Source of the DNA: Tractidigestivibacter montrealensis
GTDB taxonomy: Bacteria > Actinomycetota > Coriobacteriia > Coriobacteriales > Atopobiaceae
Direction of reading: 5' to 3'
DNA: 64,000 nucleotides
Assembly (NCBI RefSeq): GCF_024741235.1
Contig: NZ_JANSKA010000003.1
Span: forward strand, 1-64,000
A model generated the notes under the pieces. The model saw only the letters and a list, made by a program, of their open reading frames with translations. It was not told where the DNA came from and did not search any database. Both the position numbers and the translations under genes were made by a program. Positions 41,749 through 50,606 of the stretch are shown one piece after another (positions within the stretch are counted from its first letter, which is position 1; each line of letters begins with the position of its first letter).

Positions 41749-42594
41749 TTAACCTATAAAGCCAAACGCGGCGCCAAGCCAACAAAAGACGATGATTCCG
41801 AGAATGATCTTGTTTGTGGAGACGCCCTTCTTGATGAGCTGGTAGACGATCGCGGTAGCGCACACCGGAAGAAGCCCCAGGAGAATCTTGTCAAACAGCC
41901 CCTCTTGCAGGCCAAATGAGACATCACCGATATTGATTGTCAGCTTGGTAGAGAGCTTAACGACGGAGGGAATCAGTGCACCAACGACAGTAAGGCCGAG
42001 GACGCTCATAGCCTCAGTGAGGGCGGCAACCTTATCAGCAAGGTTGGTAACGAGCTGGGTGCCAAAGTGATAGCCCAAATCCCAACTCTTAATCTTGACA
42101 CCAAGGCTAAACACAAGGTTGACGGCCACGAACAGAAGCGCACCTATAGGGTTTCCGCTCTGCGCCAGGTATGCAGAAATGGAACCGAAGATTGTTGGGA
42201 TAAGAATCCATATGATGGCGTCACCGATTCCGGAGAGCGATCCCATGAGGCCAACCTTGAGGTCTTGGACAGCTCCCAAGGCAGCAGTGCCGTTCTTCTC
42301 CTCCATTGCCAGCCCCGCGCCGAGAAGGATTCCCGCAACTGGAGGTGTCACGTTGAAGTACTTTGCCGAGTTTGTAAGGGAGTCCCTGTATGCGGCGTCA
42401 TCATCGCGATAAATCTTTTTTAGAGCATCCGCCTCAGAAAACACCACAGAGGGCGCAAGCTGGGTCTCATAGTTAAAGCCATTCACCGACATGCACCAAC
42501 GCCAAGCGCATTTTCTGATGTCTTTGTCAGTGAGCAAACGGCCATTCTCCTCTGCCGGAGCCTTCATCGACTCCTGCTCAATTTGCTTACTCAT
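41749..42594 (-). CDS. PTS mannose-family EIID component
   Basis: 281 residues from the ATG at 42594, which lies inside the end of IIC (8-bp overlap) with GGAGGT upstream. It shows the IID pattern: LTDKDIRKCAWRWCMSVNGFNYETQLAPSVVFSEADALKKIY, FNVTPPVAGILLGAGLAMEEKNG, VQDLKVGLMGSLSGIGDAIIWILIPTIFGSISAYLA, and a C-terminal helix (GIIVFCWLGAAFGFIG). It forms the sugar channel with IIC. Confidence 0.93.
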   Translation of the reverse strand: MSKQIEQESMKAPAEENGRLLTDKDIRKCAWRWCMSVNGFNYETQLAPSVVFSEADALKKIYRDDDAAYRDSLTNSAKYFNVTPPVAGILLGAGLAMEEKNGTAALGAVQDLKVGLMGSLSGIGDAIIWILIPTIFGSISAYLAQSGNPIGALLFVAVNLVFSLGVKIKSWDLGYHFGTQLVTNLADKVAALTEAMSVLGLTVVGALIPSVVKLSTKLTINIGDVSFGLQEGLFDKILLGLLPVCATAIVYQLIKKGVSTNKIILGIIVFCWLGAAFGFIG

Positions 42595-43369
42595 CCTCGA
42601 GACCTCCTTCTGCGGTAGCAATTGACTCTTCAGCAATCCGGGAGGTCAGATTCTTATAGACCTCGTACGCAGCTGCTCCACCCAGAATCGCCACAGGAAG
42701 AATCGACAGGCCAAGGTATGCCGAGAGCACAAAGCCAATGGCAAGGAAGCTAAAGTACTGCTTCGCAGGCATGTAGGTAAGCAGTGCGCCCATGCCGATT
42801 ACAGGCAGCAAGCCACCTGCAAGCGAGAGCCCCTTGGTGAACCATGCGGGCACCACCGAGAGAATGGCATTGACAACGTCTCCGCCAAACGCGAGCACAA
42901 TAAGCATTGGGATGGCATCTGTCAGTCCAAACAGCACTGGCCCAACGAGCGTCACGGCCTTCATCTTCTCGTACTGCCCATCCTGCGCATACTCAAGCTG
43001 CTTGTGTGCCATGAAAACGTTTGCAGTCTTTGCGAGGACGTCAAGCTGGACTCCCATGGTGCCAACGGCGATGCCAACAGCAAGGCCAACGCCCTCGTCC
43101 TGGCCAGTCATGATACACACCGCGGTTCCAACCATTCCCGCCAGGGGATAGTCTGGAACCGAAGACCCGGCAAGAGCTGCGACACCCAGCGACATCAGCT
43201 GTACGGACGCGCCAACGATAAGACCGGTCATTCCGTCGCCTAGTATCAGGCCAACAAGCCAGGCATAGAGGACGGCATTGTGGCCACACACTTGCGTTCC
43301 AAGTCGATCAACCCTGTAGATAAAAGCCAGAAGCGTGATGACAACGATTTGCCATACGGCAATTTGCAT
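42587..43369 (-). CDS. PTS mannose-family EIIC component
   Basis: 260 residues from the ATG at 43369; a GTG two codons earlier is possible since GGGAG lies between. IIC landmarks: RVDRLGTQVCGHNAVLYAWLVGLILGDGMTGLIVGASVQLMSLGVAALAGSSVPDYPLAGMVGTA. About nine hydrophobic segments. With IID it carries the substrate, possibly an amino sugar or N-acyl compound judging by the hydrolase in the operon, but that is inference. Confidence 0.92.
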   Translation of the reverse strand: MQIAVWQIVVITLLAFIYRVDRLGTQVCGHNAVLYAWLVGLILGDGMTGLIVGASVQLMSLGVAALAGSSVPDYPLAGMVGTAVCIMTGQDEGVGLAVGIAVGTMGVQLDVLAKTANVFMAHKQLEYAQDGQYEKMKAVTLVGPVLFGLTDAIPMLIVLAFGGDVVNAILSVVPAWFTKGLSLAGGLLPVIGMGALLTYMPAKQYFSFLAIGFVLSAYLGLSILPVAILGGAAAYEVYKNLTSRIAEESIATAEGGLEDE

Positions 43370-43385
43370 ATCCACTCAACTCCCC

Positions 43386-43874
43386 TCAGAGATTGACGTA
43401 CTTCGAAAGCGGTTCGTCTTTGTCTGCCGGAACGTACTGGATGTTGACGCTGGTTCCATGCGCTGCAATTGATGAGTAGACGGGAACCTCGTTATCAAGA
43501 ACGTAGGCGCGACGGCTCACCTGAGTCGCTGCCTGCCCATCCTGGGGAGAGACGGTCCCACCAATCGTGAGCTTTGGCACCTTTTGTCCGTCTTCCTCGA
43601 GCTGCTGGATGATGCGAGGATCACGGACAATGACGAAGACCGTGTGGTCATCGTACTTGCCCTCACGAAAGTGATCGCGTGCAGTTTGCTCGCTAATAAT
43701 GGAGAGCGCTACGCCCGCGGGCTTGGCCATGCGCATGCCAGCCTTCTTTGTTGGGTCACCAGCATACTCATCGTCGATAACCATTACCCTCTGCGGCTTC
43801 ACCCTTGGGACCCATTGGGTAGCCACGATGCCGTGGAGCAAGCGATTGTCGACCCTTGCTGCTACAATGCTCAA
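43386..43874 (-). CDS. PTS mannose-family EIIB component
   Basis: 162 residues from a TTG at 43874 (GGGAG eight bases upstream); TTG gives SIVAARVDNRLLHG with the phosphorylated His14, as in all IIB-Man proteins, then VVATQWVPRVKPQRVMVIDDEYAGDP-like text and a C-terminal VNIQYVPADKDEPLSKYVNL. First gene of the operon. The gap up to 44074 shows no clear sigma-54 (-24/-12) site and no strong -35/-10 pair. Confidence 0.92.
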   Translation of the reverse strand: MSIVAARVDNRLLHGIVATQWVPRVKPQRVMVIDDEYAGDPTKKAGMRMAKPAGVALSIISEQTARDHFREGKYDDHTVFVIVRDPRIIQQLEEDGQKVPKLTIGGTVSPQDGQAATQVSRRAYVLDNEVPVYSSIAAHGTSVNIQYVPADKDEPLSKYVNL

Positions 43875-44074
43875 CTCGTTCTCCCTTCCCCCGTGAACGT
43901 CCGTGATGGCAAGCTTGTCTGCCTGCCCGCGACATAGAAGATAGGGATGGGAAGGCGCAGAGAGCAGTGCACCAAAGGAGAAATGTCATTTACTGAGGTA
44001 TTTCGACAATCGGTGATCTCATCACGTGCGAGCGCCGCACTGTTCGACACTTCTCTTCGACACTTCTGTTGGCG

Positions 44075-46810
44075 TCACTCGTCTTCAAATGAAACTTGAT
44101 TTCTGCAATACACTTCCCCGCTAGCACCATCGGCCTCTAGCATCTTGTGCACGTAGGCTATCTCCGATACGGGAATCTCAACACGATAGCGTCGGCACAT
44201 CTCGGAAAACGCGGCGCGGAACCAGGCGATGAACTCGGGATTCGAGCGCGCAAACTCATCCTCTCCCAAGAATGAGTCAACGAAGTTGTTTGTCACGAGC
44301 CTCTCGATCAATCCGCAGAGATGCACGTAGAGGCCAAGTCTTCTCCTTGAGTCAATCTTCTTCCCGCTGAGCTGCGAGAGCCGTTGAATCGCATTGTCTG
44401 CCTCAACGTAGAGCATCTCTGGGTTGAGGATGGTGATGGACTCAACAACATTTCTCAGCGTAAGGTTCTTCAGGAGTGCGGAGTGGAATGCGGAGATGCC
44501 TGAGCGGTCCAAGTACTTCGCAAGCGCAGCATCAAGCTTATCCGAGTAACCCTGGCTCAGAAGATCTTCCAAGGCAACGAATGGAACGGAGGTGACATTT
44601 GGATTCATCGTGCCAACGATTGCTCGAACGTTTTGGCCCTCAATGGCCAGAGACTGGTTCCCGTCCCTCACGAGCTCGTTGTAGTCACAGGTCGTAAAAG
44701 ATACAGGAAGGCTTTCTGGGAGGCTATCTTGGATGAGCCTTCTGATCTTCTCGGCAGCACCTACTCCCGCCTCTGAGCAGAAGAGGATCTTCTCCCCCGT
44801 CTTTGACAACCGCGCTACTCGATAGCTCGGGGATGCAGCCTCGAGTACCTTTGGGAGATTGTCGCTCAGGCATTCTTTGCTCGCAAGGATGCTCCCCACC
44901 TCCAAGGCGAGGCCAGTCGACACGTTGGTTATTACGTACACGTCGCTGCTAATGGAACGTGGAATCACATCTAGGACCTGCTCCAATGAGCCCATGTCGA
45001 CGAGGATGACCATGGATTCGCAAAACGAGAAGCGCTCAAGCAGATGCGCAAGCGGAGTTGCCACATCCGAGAACTGCTGCTCGTAGGTCATGTCTATCGC
45101 CTCGAACACTCGCACGTGGAGCATTCTGTTGGCCGCCTCCGCAATGCTCGTGGCAGTCGAGTACCCATGGCACATCACGACCCCTAGAGCCTCTCGCCTT
45201 TTGGTCCCCGAAGAGAGAACGTGACAGATTTCGAGGAGAAGCATTGCCCGTACAAGGTCGTCCATCTCCGCGCCCAGCGCGAGCCTCACCTTAGAGTCAA
45301 TCTGAGACACTGCAGAGGAGGCCACGAGATACCGGCGAGAGAGCTCGGCACAAAGAGATTTGAAAGCGACTCGATTGTGCAGGCGCCATGATGTCAAAGG
45401 GGTTCCCGCCCATAGCTGAGACGCAACCAAATGCGAAAGCAACCGAGCTGTCTTCCTCGTCAGGTCTAGGCCGTAAGACTCGTTAACCTCATCGACAATT
45501 GGCCCGATAACCTGCTCGTAGGATGCGGAACGCTCATCTGCGTTTTGATCGTCGAAGTCAAGGTAGTCTTCATAGGCCTTCAGAGTCGCGACTGCCGAAG
45601 AGAAGAACTCGTCAAACGAGAGCTTCTCGTCCTCAAACGAATGGAACGCGTCAACTATTTGTTGAAACAATCCGGTAACGCGCCGATGAGAGTCAAAGGC
45701 ATCCTCCGTGCCACCGGGAATAAGCTGGTCATCGTCGACTCTTGTCTGCAGAGACGAGATGATGTCAGGAGGAAGGTTGTAAGTCTGAATGACGAGACGG
45801 TCATCCTTCCTATTGAGGTACGAATTGGCGCAGCAATTGGTTATGCATGCTCGTAGACCGTCTACATTGTCCTCGAACTCGCTCGCGACCAATGCCCTGA
45901 GCGCTCCACGGCTAATTGCTGCGTCAGATGCAGCTCGCTGGCCTTCTTTCTTGAGAAAATCCATGACGAGGAGCGTACGCTCCTCCATTGTTCTCTCCGA
46001 AAGGCGTGGAAGCCTAATCACGATGGGAATCGACCGAGCGATTGCTTTTACGGCATCGCTGTCGATATCTCGACTCGTTCCAAGTATGAAGCGCGCTGTG
46101 CGACCCTGTTCCTGAGCACCGGTCTCGCATTCTCGAATCCTCTGGAGGATGGCATCACGAGAGACAGGATCCAGGTGATCAAAACGTCGAATGTAAACGA
46201 CTCCCCCGTGGGAATTGCCAACGGAGCCCGGTATCTTGCCTTCCCCGAAGATCAGCCGTTCGAGAGACGCACCGGCATTACTGTGCCGAGACGCATCAAC
46301 CGAGATATACGAGGCATTCTTGCTGAGGATTCCTGCATTCTTTCCGTACTCGAAGGTGAGCCTGGATAGGTATTCCTTCCCGGTCCCATGATCCCCAACG
46401 AGGAGCACTGGAATTCCGTGGGGAGGGTACTGCATGGCACTCTTGAGCTGCTCAACGCATTGTCCAAGAGACAGGTCGCTCCCAATTGCCTGCTCGAAAT
46501 CTCTTGATGCCCTTCTCCCAGCCAACATGAGCAGCTCGGACATTGAGGAATACTCGTTCTTCTCGAGCTTTGCCTGCAGGTACCGTTCCAAATCCCTGCG
46601 ATGCAGGAAGAGCACTGGCCGAGATCCAACCTTAATTGCAGGCCCTTCTCTCACCAGCTCGTTTAGATATTGACTCGCCAAGTTCCGGCTCACATGACAA
46701 GCGCTGGCAACGGCAGTGGTGGTGAAGGACTCTGTCTTTGGTGGGTCAATCTCTCGCGTTACCTTGTCCAGATACGAAAGGATTTCACCCTTGGTTTCAA
46801 CTCCAGCCAT
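44075..46810 (-). CDS. LevR/ManR-like transcriptional activator with PRD domains, lacking the GAFTGA motif
   Basis: 911 residues. Order: N-terminal winged helix (FTTTAVASACHVSRNLASQYLNELVREG), AAA+ domain with Walker A VLLVGDHGTGKEYLSRLTFEYG near residue 135, first PRD around 390-500, an EIIA-like region (GYSTATSIAEAANRML with His, residues 545-620), an EIIB-like part (FCSEAGVGAAEKIRRLIQ) and a second PRD at the end. In normal LevR proteins the AAA+ domain has ELFGxxKGAFTGA; here that segment reads LIFGEGKIPGSVGNSHGG, and Walker B is degenerate (VVYIRRFDHL). It is upstream of and parallel to the PTS operon, its likely target. Confidence 0.85.
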   Translation of the reverse strand: MAGVETKGEILSYLDKVTREIDPPKTESFTTTAVASACHVSRNLASQYLNELVREGPAIKVGSRPVLFLHRRDLERYLQAKLEKNEYSSMSELLMLAGRRASRDFEQAIGSDLSLGQCVEQLKSAMQYPPHGIPVLLVGDHGTGKEYLSRLTFEYGKNAGILSKNASYISVDASRHSNAGASLERLIFGEGKIPGSVGNSHGGVVYIRRFDHLDPVSRDAILQRIRECETGAQEQGRTARFILGTSRDIDSDAVKAIARSIPIVIRLPRLSERTMEERTLLVMDFLKKEGQRAASDAAISRGALRALVASEFEDNVDGLRACITNCCANSYLNRKDDRLVIQTYNLPPDIISSLQTRVDDDQLIPGGTEDAFDSHRRVTGLFQQIVDAFHSFEDEKLSFDEFFSSAVATLKAYEDYLDFDDQNADERSASYEQVIGPIVDEVNESYGLDLTRKTARLLSHLVASQLWAGTPLTSWRLHNRVAFKSLCAELSRRYLVASSAVSQIDSKVRLALGAEMDDLVRAMLLLEICHVLSSGTKRREALGVVMCHGYSTATSIAEAANRMLHVRVFEAIDMTYEQQFSDVATPLAHLLERFSFCESMVILVDMGSLEQVLDVIPRSISSDVYVITNVSTGLALEVGSILASKECLSDNLPKVLEAASPSYRVARLSKTGEKILFCSEAGVGAAEKIRRLIQDSLPESLPVSFTTCDYNELVRDGNQSLAIEGQNVRAIVGTMNPNVTSVPFVALEDLLSQGYSDKLDAALAKYLDRSGISAFHSALLKNLTLRNVVESITILNPEMLYVEADNAIQRLSQLSGKKIDSRRRLGLYVHLCGLIERLVTNNFVDSFLGEDEFARSNPEFIAWFRAAFSEMCRRYRVEIPVSEIAYVHKMLEADGASGEVYCRNQVSFEDE

Positions 46811-46941
46811 GTGACCCCCAAAACTTGATCAGCGTCAATCATGCAGAACAGACATTCTCGAAGCAGAGGGCAGACCTAAGGCCTACCGCAGGGTCAGACG
46901 GCCTTGTTTTCTCGCCGAGCGAGAGATTCTGCATTCTGTAT

Positions 46942-47673
46942 CTACGCCACGGCAGCATACGCGCTTGAGCGCCCGGAACCCACCTTCTTGAGCTTGCCCT
47001 CCTGAACCAAGCCCTCAAGAAGCCTACCGGCGCTGGATCTTGAGACGCCCAGGACCTGCTCGACCTCCACGCGCGTGATGCTCCCGTTGGATTCCACGAT
47101 GTTCATCACCATGTGAATTGAGTCCCCGGGGCGCATTACGCGAGGCCCCGGCACTTGTTCCATGGTTCTGGGGACTCCACCCATGGGGACGAGAGACCCC
47201 TCCTCCGCCCATGTCGGCACTCCGTGCTCGCGAACGTAGTTGAGATTGGGGAGCGTCAGCTTGAACACGTGGGCAGAGGCCTCGACGATGGGCTTCACTG
47301 ACCTTCCAGCATATGACGCAAAGACGCGCGGCAATCCCATCCCATATGCCTCAACCATTCCAAGACGAAACATCACATTGGCCAACCTGGGGTTGCGACA
47401 GACGGACGTGCCGTTTGTCACTTCGTCCATCCGCACGCCTCGGGCAAGGCCCCCGGCAGTCATGAACTCAATGCGGTCGTCGAAGACGCTTGCCTTGTTG
47501 ATGGCGGGGGAACCATAGTCGCGATGCATGACCATATTAAGGACTACCTCGCGCAGAGCTTCGAACGTAAGATCGTCCGCGCCACAAGGAAGATCCTTGA
47601 ACGAAGGGCAACTGTGGTAGCCATATCCTTCGAGCAGCTCATCGATTGCTCTCAGCAGCTCGTCTTCCCTCAT
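46942..47673 (-). pseudogene. C-terminal part of an AlbA_2-type ATP-binding regulator (5'-truncated)
   Basis: 243 residues that begin where the second half of AlbA_2/RecG-like helicase-related regulators starts: FEALREVVLNMVMHRDYGSPAINKASVFDDRIEFMTAGGLARGVRMDEV...SVCRNPRLANVMFRLGMVEAYGMGLPRV, then a C-terminal winged helix (ITRVEVEQVLGVSRSSAGRLLEGLVQEGKLKKVGSGRSSAYA). The N-terminal AlbA_2 Schlafen-like domain is missing. The start ATG at 47673 has GGAG ten bases upstream, within a hairpin. It may be a truncated remnant, or a short DNA-binding regulator derived from one. Confidence 0.65.
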
Positions 47674-47683
47674 GGCGACTCAT

Positions 47684-47727
47684 CTCCTACCCATATACCA
47701 CCCAACAGGGTAGGTAATGGGTAGGAG
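47684..47727. repeat. 44-bp hairpin in front of the AlbA_2-like remnant; possible CAGG-centred member
   Basis: Arms CTCCTACCCAT (47684-47694) and ATGGGTAGGAG (47717-47727) are perfect; inner TACCACCC pairs with GGGT-GGTA. CAGG (47706-47709) is within two bases of the centre. It includes the ribosome site of the remnant gene and follows the S10 peptidase gene, so it could also end that operon. Confidence 0.5.
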
Positions 47728-47784
47728 AGGTTCGCCGAGCGGTTCTCCAAAATGCGTCGGCGACGGACTGCTCGACGCGAGAGG

Positions 47785-49272
47785 CTACTCCCTATAGAAC
47801 TCGTGCAGGTCAGCGGCCATGGCATGGAGCGTGGGCTCGTCGGTGTAGGCCATGTGGCCACACCCGTAGCGGTGCCAGGTGATCTGACGTTTGAGCGCAT
47901 CTGGCAGGTAGAGCTGCGACATTGTGTGCCGCACGTTCCACCAAGGCGTTGCCGTGTCATAGCGGCCGCCCAGGATGCAAAGCTTGGTCGTGGGACTGCG
48001 CCTCAACGCTACGGCAATGTCGTACGCCAAATTGGGTGCCGCAACGGTTGTCTCGTCAAAGCCTGGCTCATCGTGAACCCAGTTCCATCCAATGCCAATC
48101 TCTCCCCACACGGAAAGACGGTACTCTTCAGGCCCCTCGTAACCCAGGTCGCCCCTCAAGAAGTCTCGGAATGCCACATACCAGCAGCTCTCAAGCGCAT
48201 GGTTGGCAGGATCCTCGCAGGCAAAGTAGAACGAGGCACGCTGACTGGGAAGCAGCGAGGTCTCGGTGAAGCGCTGGTCAAGACGGCCACACACAAGGCC
48301 GCGGCTAGCGAGAAGGTCTCGCCTAAAGTCCTCAAGCTCAACCCGGTTATTTCGGACAAGCAGATAGTCCTTAGGAAGCCCAATGAACGCAGACAGGTGC
48401 TCGGCCAAAGCGTCCTTATCGGCAGGAGTAATCTCATCACCCAGGAAGATGCCACGGGCATACTCGCCTCCAGCAAACGCAGAGGCCCTGTCGAACCACT
48501 CGTCCTCGTCGACGCCCTGGCCAACCAGGCCAAAGTACTGCGCCGTCGAGGCAAAGGTGGGGACCATGCCCACGTAGTAGAGGTCATTGCCGGGCAGGTT
48601 CTGCGTCCAGTCGTAGTAGGCCGAGAGCATCACGACGCCCGCCAGGGGCACGTGCGCCTCGCCCAGGTAGCGCATGAGAACGGCGCTACGCATGGTGCCG
48701 TACGACTCGCCAAAGATGTAGAGCGGAGAACCCCAGCGGTCGTTCTCGTCAAGCCACTGGCAGATGGCGCGGCAGAAGGTGCGCGCGTCCTCCTCGAGGC
48801 CATAGACGCGCTTGGTGTCGTAGCCCTCAGCCACGAAGGACCAGCCTGTGCCCAAGGCGTCCGGGAAGACGAGGTCTGACTCCCGCAGCAGCGTGCCGGG
48901 GTTGTCCACGACCTCGTACCCCGCACCCACGAAGTCCATCCCGTGGGTCACCACGCGACGCGGCCCCAGGCCGCCAAAGTTGATGGGCACCGAGGCAGAA
49001 CCGGGACCACCGTTGTAGCAGAAGCTCACCGGGCGCTTGTGGGGGTCCACCTCGCTGCCATCAATGGCCGTGGCAACATAGGAGACGTTGAACATGCGCC
49101 CCTCGAGGACCTTGTCGCGGTCGACGATGTCCAGGTGGCCAGCTGTGGCCACGTAGTCGATCGTCTCGTCACCAACATGCCACGTGAGCTGCGCGCTCTT
49201 TGCCTCCGGGACCTCGTTCACCGTGGCCTCGCAACCGCACTCGCACTCACAACCGCACTCGCACTCTCCCAC
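47785..49272 (-). CDS. S10-type serine carboxypeptidase-like peptidase with Cys-rich N-terminus
   Basis: 495 residues from the GTG at 49272, with GGAGG six bases upstream. Residues 3-15 alternate Glu/Gly with Cys (Cys4, 6, 8, 10, 12, 14), an unusual metal-binding-like tag. The alpha/beta hydrolase domain has the oxyanion loop CYNGGPGSAS, the nucleophile elbow YIFGESYGT (Ser190), the later Asp region CILGGRYDTATPW and His in HRYGCGHMAYTDEP, as in S10 carboxypeptidases. No signal peptide, so cytoplasmic. It is the last gene of the opp operon and probably trims imported peptides. Confidence 0.85.
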   Translation of the reverse strand: MGECECGCECECGCEATVNEVPEAKSAQLTWHVGDETIDYVATAGHLDIVDRDKVLEGRMFNVSYVATAIDGSEVDPHKRPVSFCYNGGPGSASVPINFGGLGPRRVVTHGMDFVGAGYEVVDNPGTLLRESDLVFPDALGTGWSFVAEGYDTKRVYGLEEDARTFCRAICQWLDENDRWGSPLYIFGESYGTMRSAVLMRYLGEAHVPLAGVVMLSAYYDWTQNLPGNDLYYVGMVPTFASTAQYFGLVGQGVDEDEWFDRASAFAGGEYARGIFLGDEITPADKDALAEHLSAFIGLPKDYLLVRNNRVELEDFRRDLLASRGLVCGRLDQRFTETSLLPSQRASFYFACEDPANHALESCWYVAFRDFLRGDLGYEGPEEYRLSVWGEIGIGWNWVHDEPGFDETTVAAPNLAYDIAVALRRSPTTKLCILGGRYDTATPWWNVRHTMSQLYLPDALKRQITWHRYGCGHMAYTDEPTLHAMAADLHEFYRE

Positions 49273-49283
49273 CTGAGACCTCC

Positions 49284-50549
49284 CTACTCGATACCAAGCA
49301 TTTCGCAGAGGGTGAGCATGTAGATCTCGGCTGCATGCACCACGTCCTCCACGTCCACGTCCTCGTTGTAGCCATGGATGCCGGCGTTGTTGGCTGGGCC
49401 AAATTGGATGGTGGGGCAGCCGAGCGCGCGATAGTGCGCCGCGTCGCTTGATGCCCACTGGTAGGCGGGCAGGCACTCCTCGCCCCAGACGCTCTCGATG
49501 TTGTCCTTGAGGCTCGTCACCAGAAGGCAGGTGTCGTCGGTGTAGTTGCCCTCGGCAATCCACTCGTAGCCTGCCTCGACACCCGTGACGCCGCTCTCCT
49601 CGATGATGCGGTCAACGGCAGCCACCACGTCCTCGTGCTTGCAGCCGTAGGGCAGACGAACATCCACCTTGCAGCTTGCCTGGTCTGGCACCTGGTTGAT
49701 CTTGCCGCCGCCCTCGATGATGCCCACGTTGGCCGAGCAGTGGTCAATGACGTTGCCCACCAGGGGGTTGTCGATGGTGCGCTCGGCAATGGTGCGGGAG
49801 TTGGCAACCGCGCGAGCCTGGCTGGGAAGGTAGTGGCCGGGCACGGAGGTGAGCTCGTCAATGTGGAGAATGACGCGTGCCAGCTTGGTGATGGCGTTGT
49901 CGCCCTTGTAGTTGCCCGTCGAGCCGTGGCCAGGCGTGCCGTGCGCCGTGAGCGTGAGGTGCAGGATGCCCTTCTGGCCAATCTCAATGGTGTCGTGCCC
50001 GGTGGGCTCCCCCACCATCACGGCATCCGCGCCGTCCGCATAGCCGTTGTCGCAGAACCACTTGGTGCCAGTACCTGCGATCTCCTCGTCCGTGGCCACA
50101 TGCAGGCGGATGTCACCCCTGAGGTTGGCACCAGACTCGTTGAGAAGCGCCATAGAGAAGAGCAGCACTGCGAGGCCGCACTTCATGTCGGAGGCACCGC
50201 GCCCGTGGATCTTCCCGTCAAACACCTCGGCCCCAAAGGGGTCAAAGTCCCAGCCGGAGAGGTTGCCCACAGGAACCACGTCCACGTGACCGTTAAGGAC
50301 AACGCGGAAGCCCTCGTCAGAGCCAATGTGAGCGTAGATTACCGGGTAGTCCTCGCCCGCGTAGGCAACCAGGCGCTGCGACTCGATGCCGTGGCTCGCG
50401 AGGTAGCCCCTCACAAAGTCGACCGCCGGCTCCTGCGGGTCCAGCGGGCTCTGGTTCTTTATGCGAATGAGGTCCTGGCAGAGAGAGACAAGCTCATCCT
50501 TGCGGTCGAGGATCTTCTTGTGAAGCTCTTCCTTCGTAACCGTTGACAT
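49284..50549 (-). CDS. M20 family metallopeptidase (ArgE/DapE/CPG2 type)
   Basis: 421 residues from the ATG at 50549 (GGGGAG eleven bases upstream). Metal ligands: VVLNGHVDVVPVG (His-Asp), GRGASDMKCGLAVLL (Asp bridge), HVATDEEIAGTGTKW (catalytic Glu-Glu), MVGEPTG, and the late His in NNAGIHGYNEDVDVED. Dimerisation domain in the middle (HGTPGHGSTGNYKGDNAITKLAR). Likely removes the end residue or acyl group from small peptides. It is co-directional with opp and the S10 gene. Confidence 0.92.
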   Translation of the reverse strand: MSTVTKEELHKKILDRKDELVSLCQDLIRIKNQSPLDPQEPAVDFVRGYLASHGIESQRLVAYAGEDYPVIYAHIGSDEGFRVVLNGHVDVVPVGNLSGWDFDPFGAEVFDGKIHGRGASDMKCGLAVLLFSMALLNESGANLRGDIRLHVATDEEIAGTGTKWFCDNGYADGADAVMVGEPTGHDTIEIGQKGILHLTLTAHGTPGHGSTGNYKGDNAITKLARVILHIDELTSVPGHYLPSQARAVANSRTIAERTIDNPLVGNVIDHCSANVGIIEGGGKINQVPDQASCKVDVRLPYGCKHEDVVAAVDRIIEESGVTGVEAGYEWIAEGNYTDDTCLLVTSLKDNIESVWGEECLPAYQWASSDAAHYRALGCPTIQFGPANNAGIHGYNEDVDVEDVVHAAEIYMLTLCEMLGIE

Positions 50550-50606
50550 GGCAGACAAACACTCCCCCGAACTAACGAACGGATTGATTACGTGAGGCTC
50601 ACGCGG

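Noticed and set aside
43875-44074. Sigma-54 promoter before the PTS operon
   Set aside because: A TTGGTGCAC...TCTGC stretch looked similar, but the GG-to-GC spacing is wrong, and the regulator lacks the GAFTGA motif.
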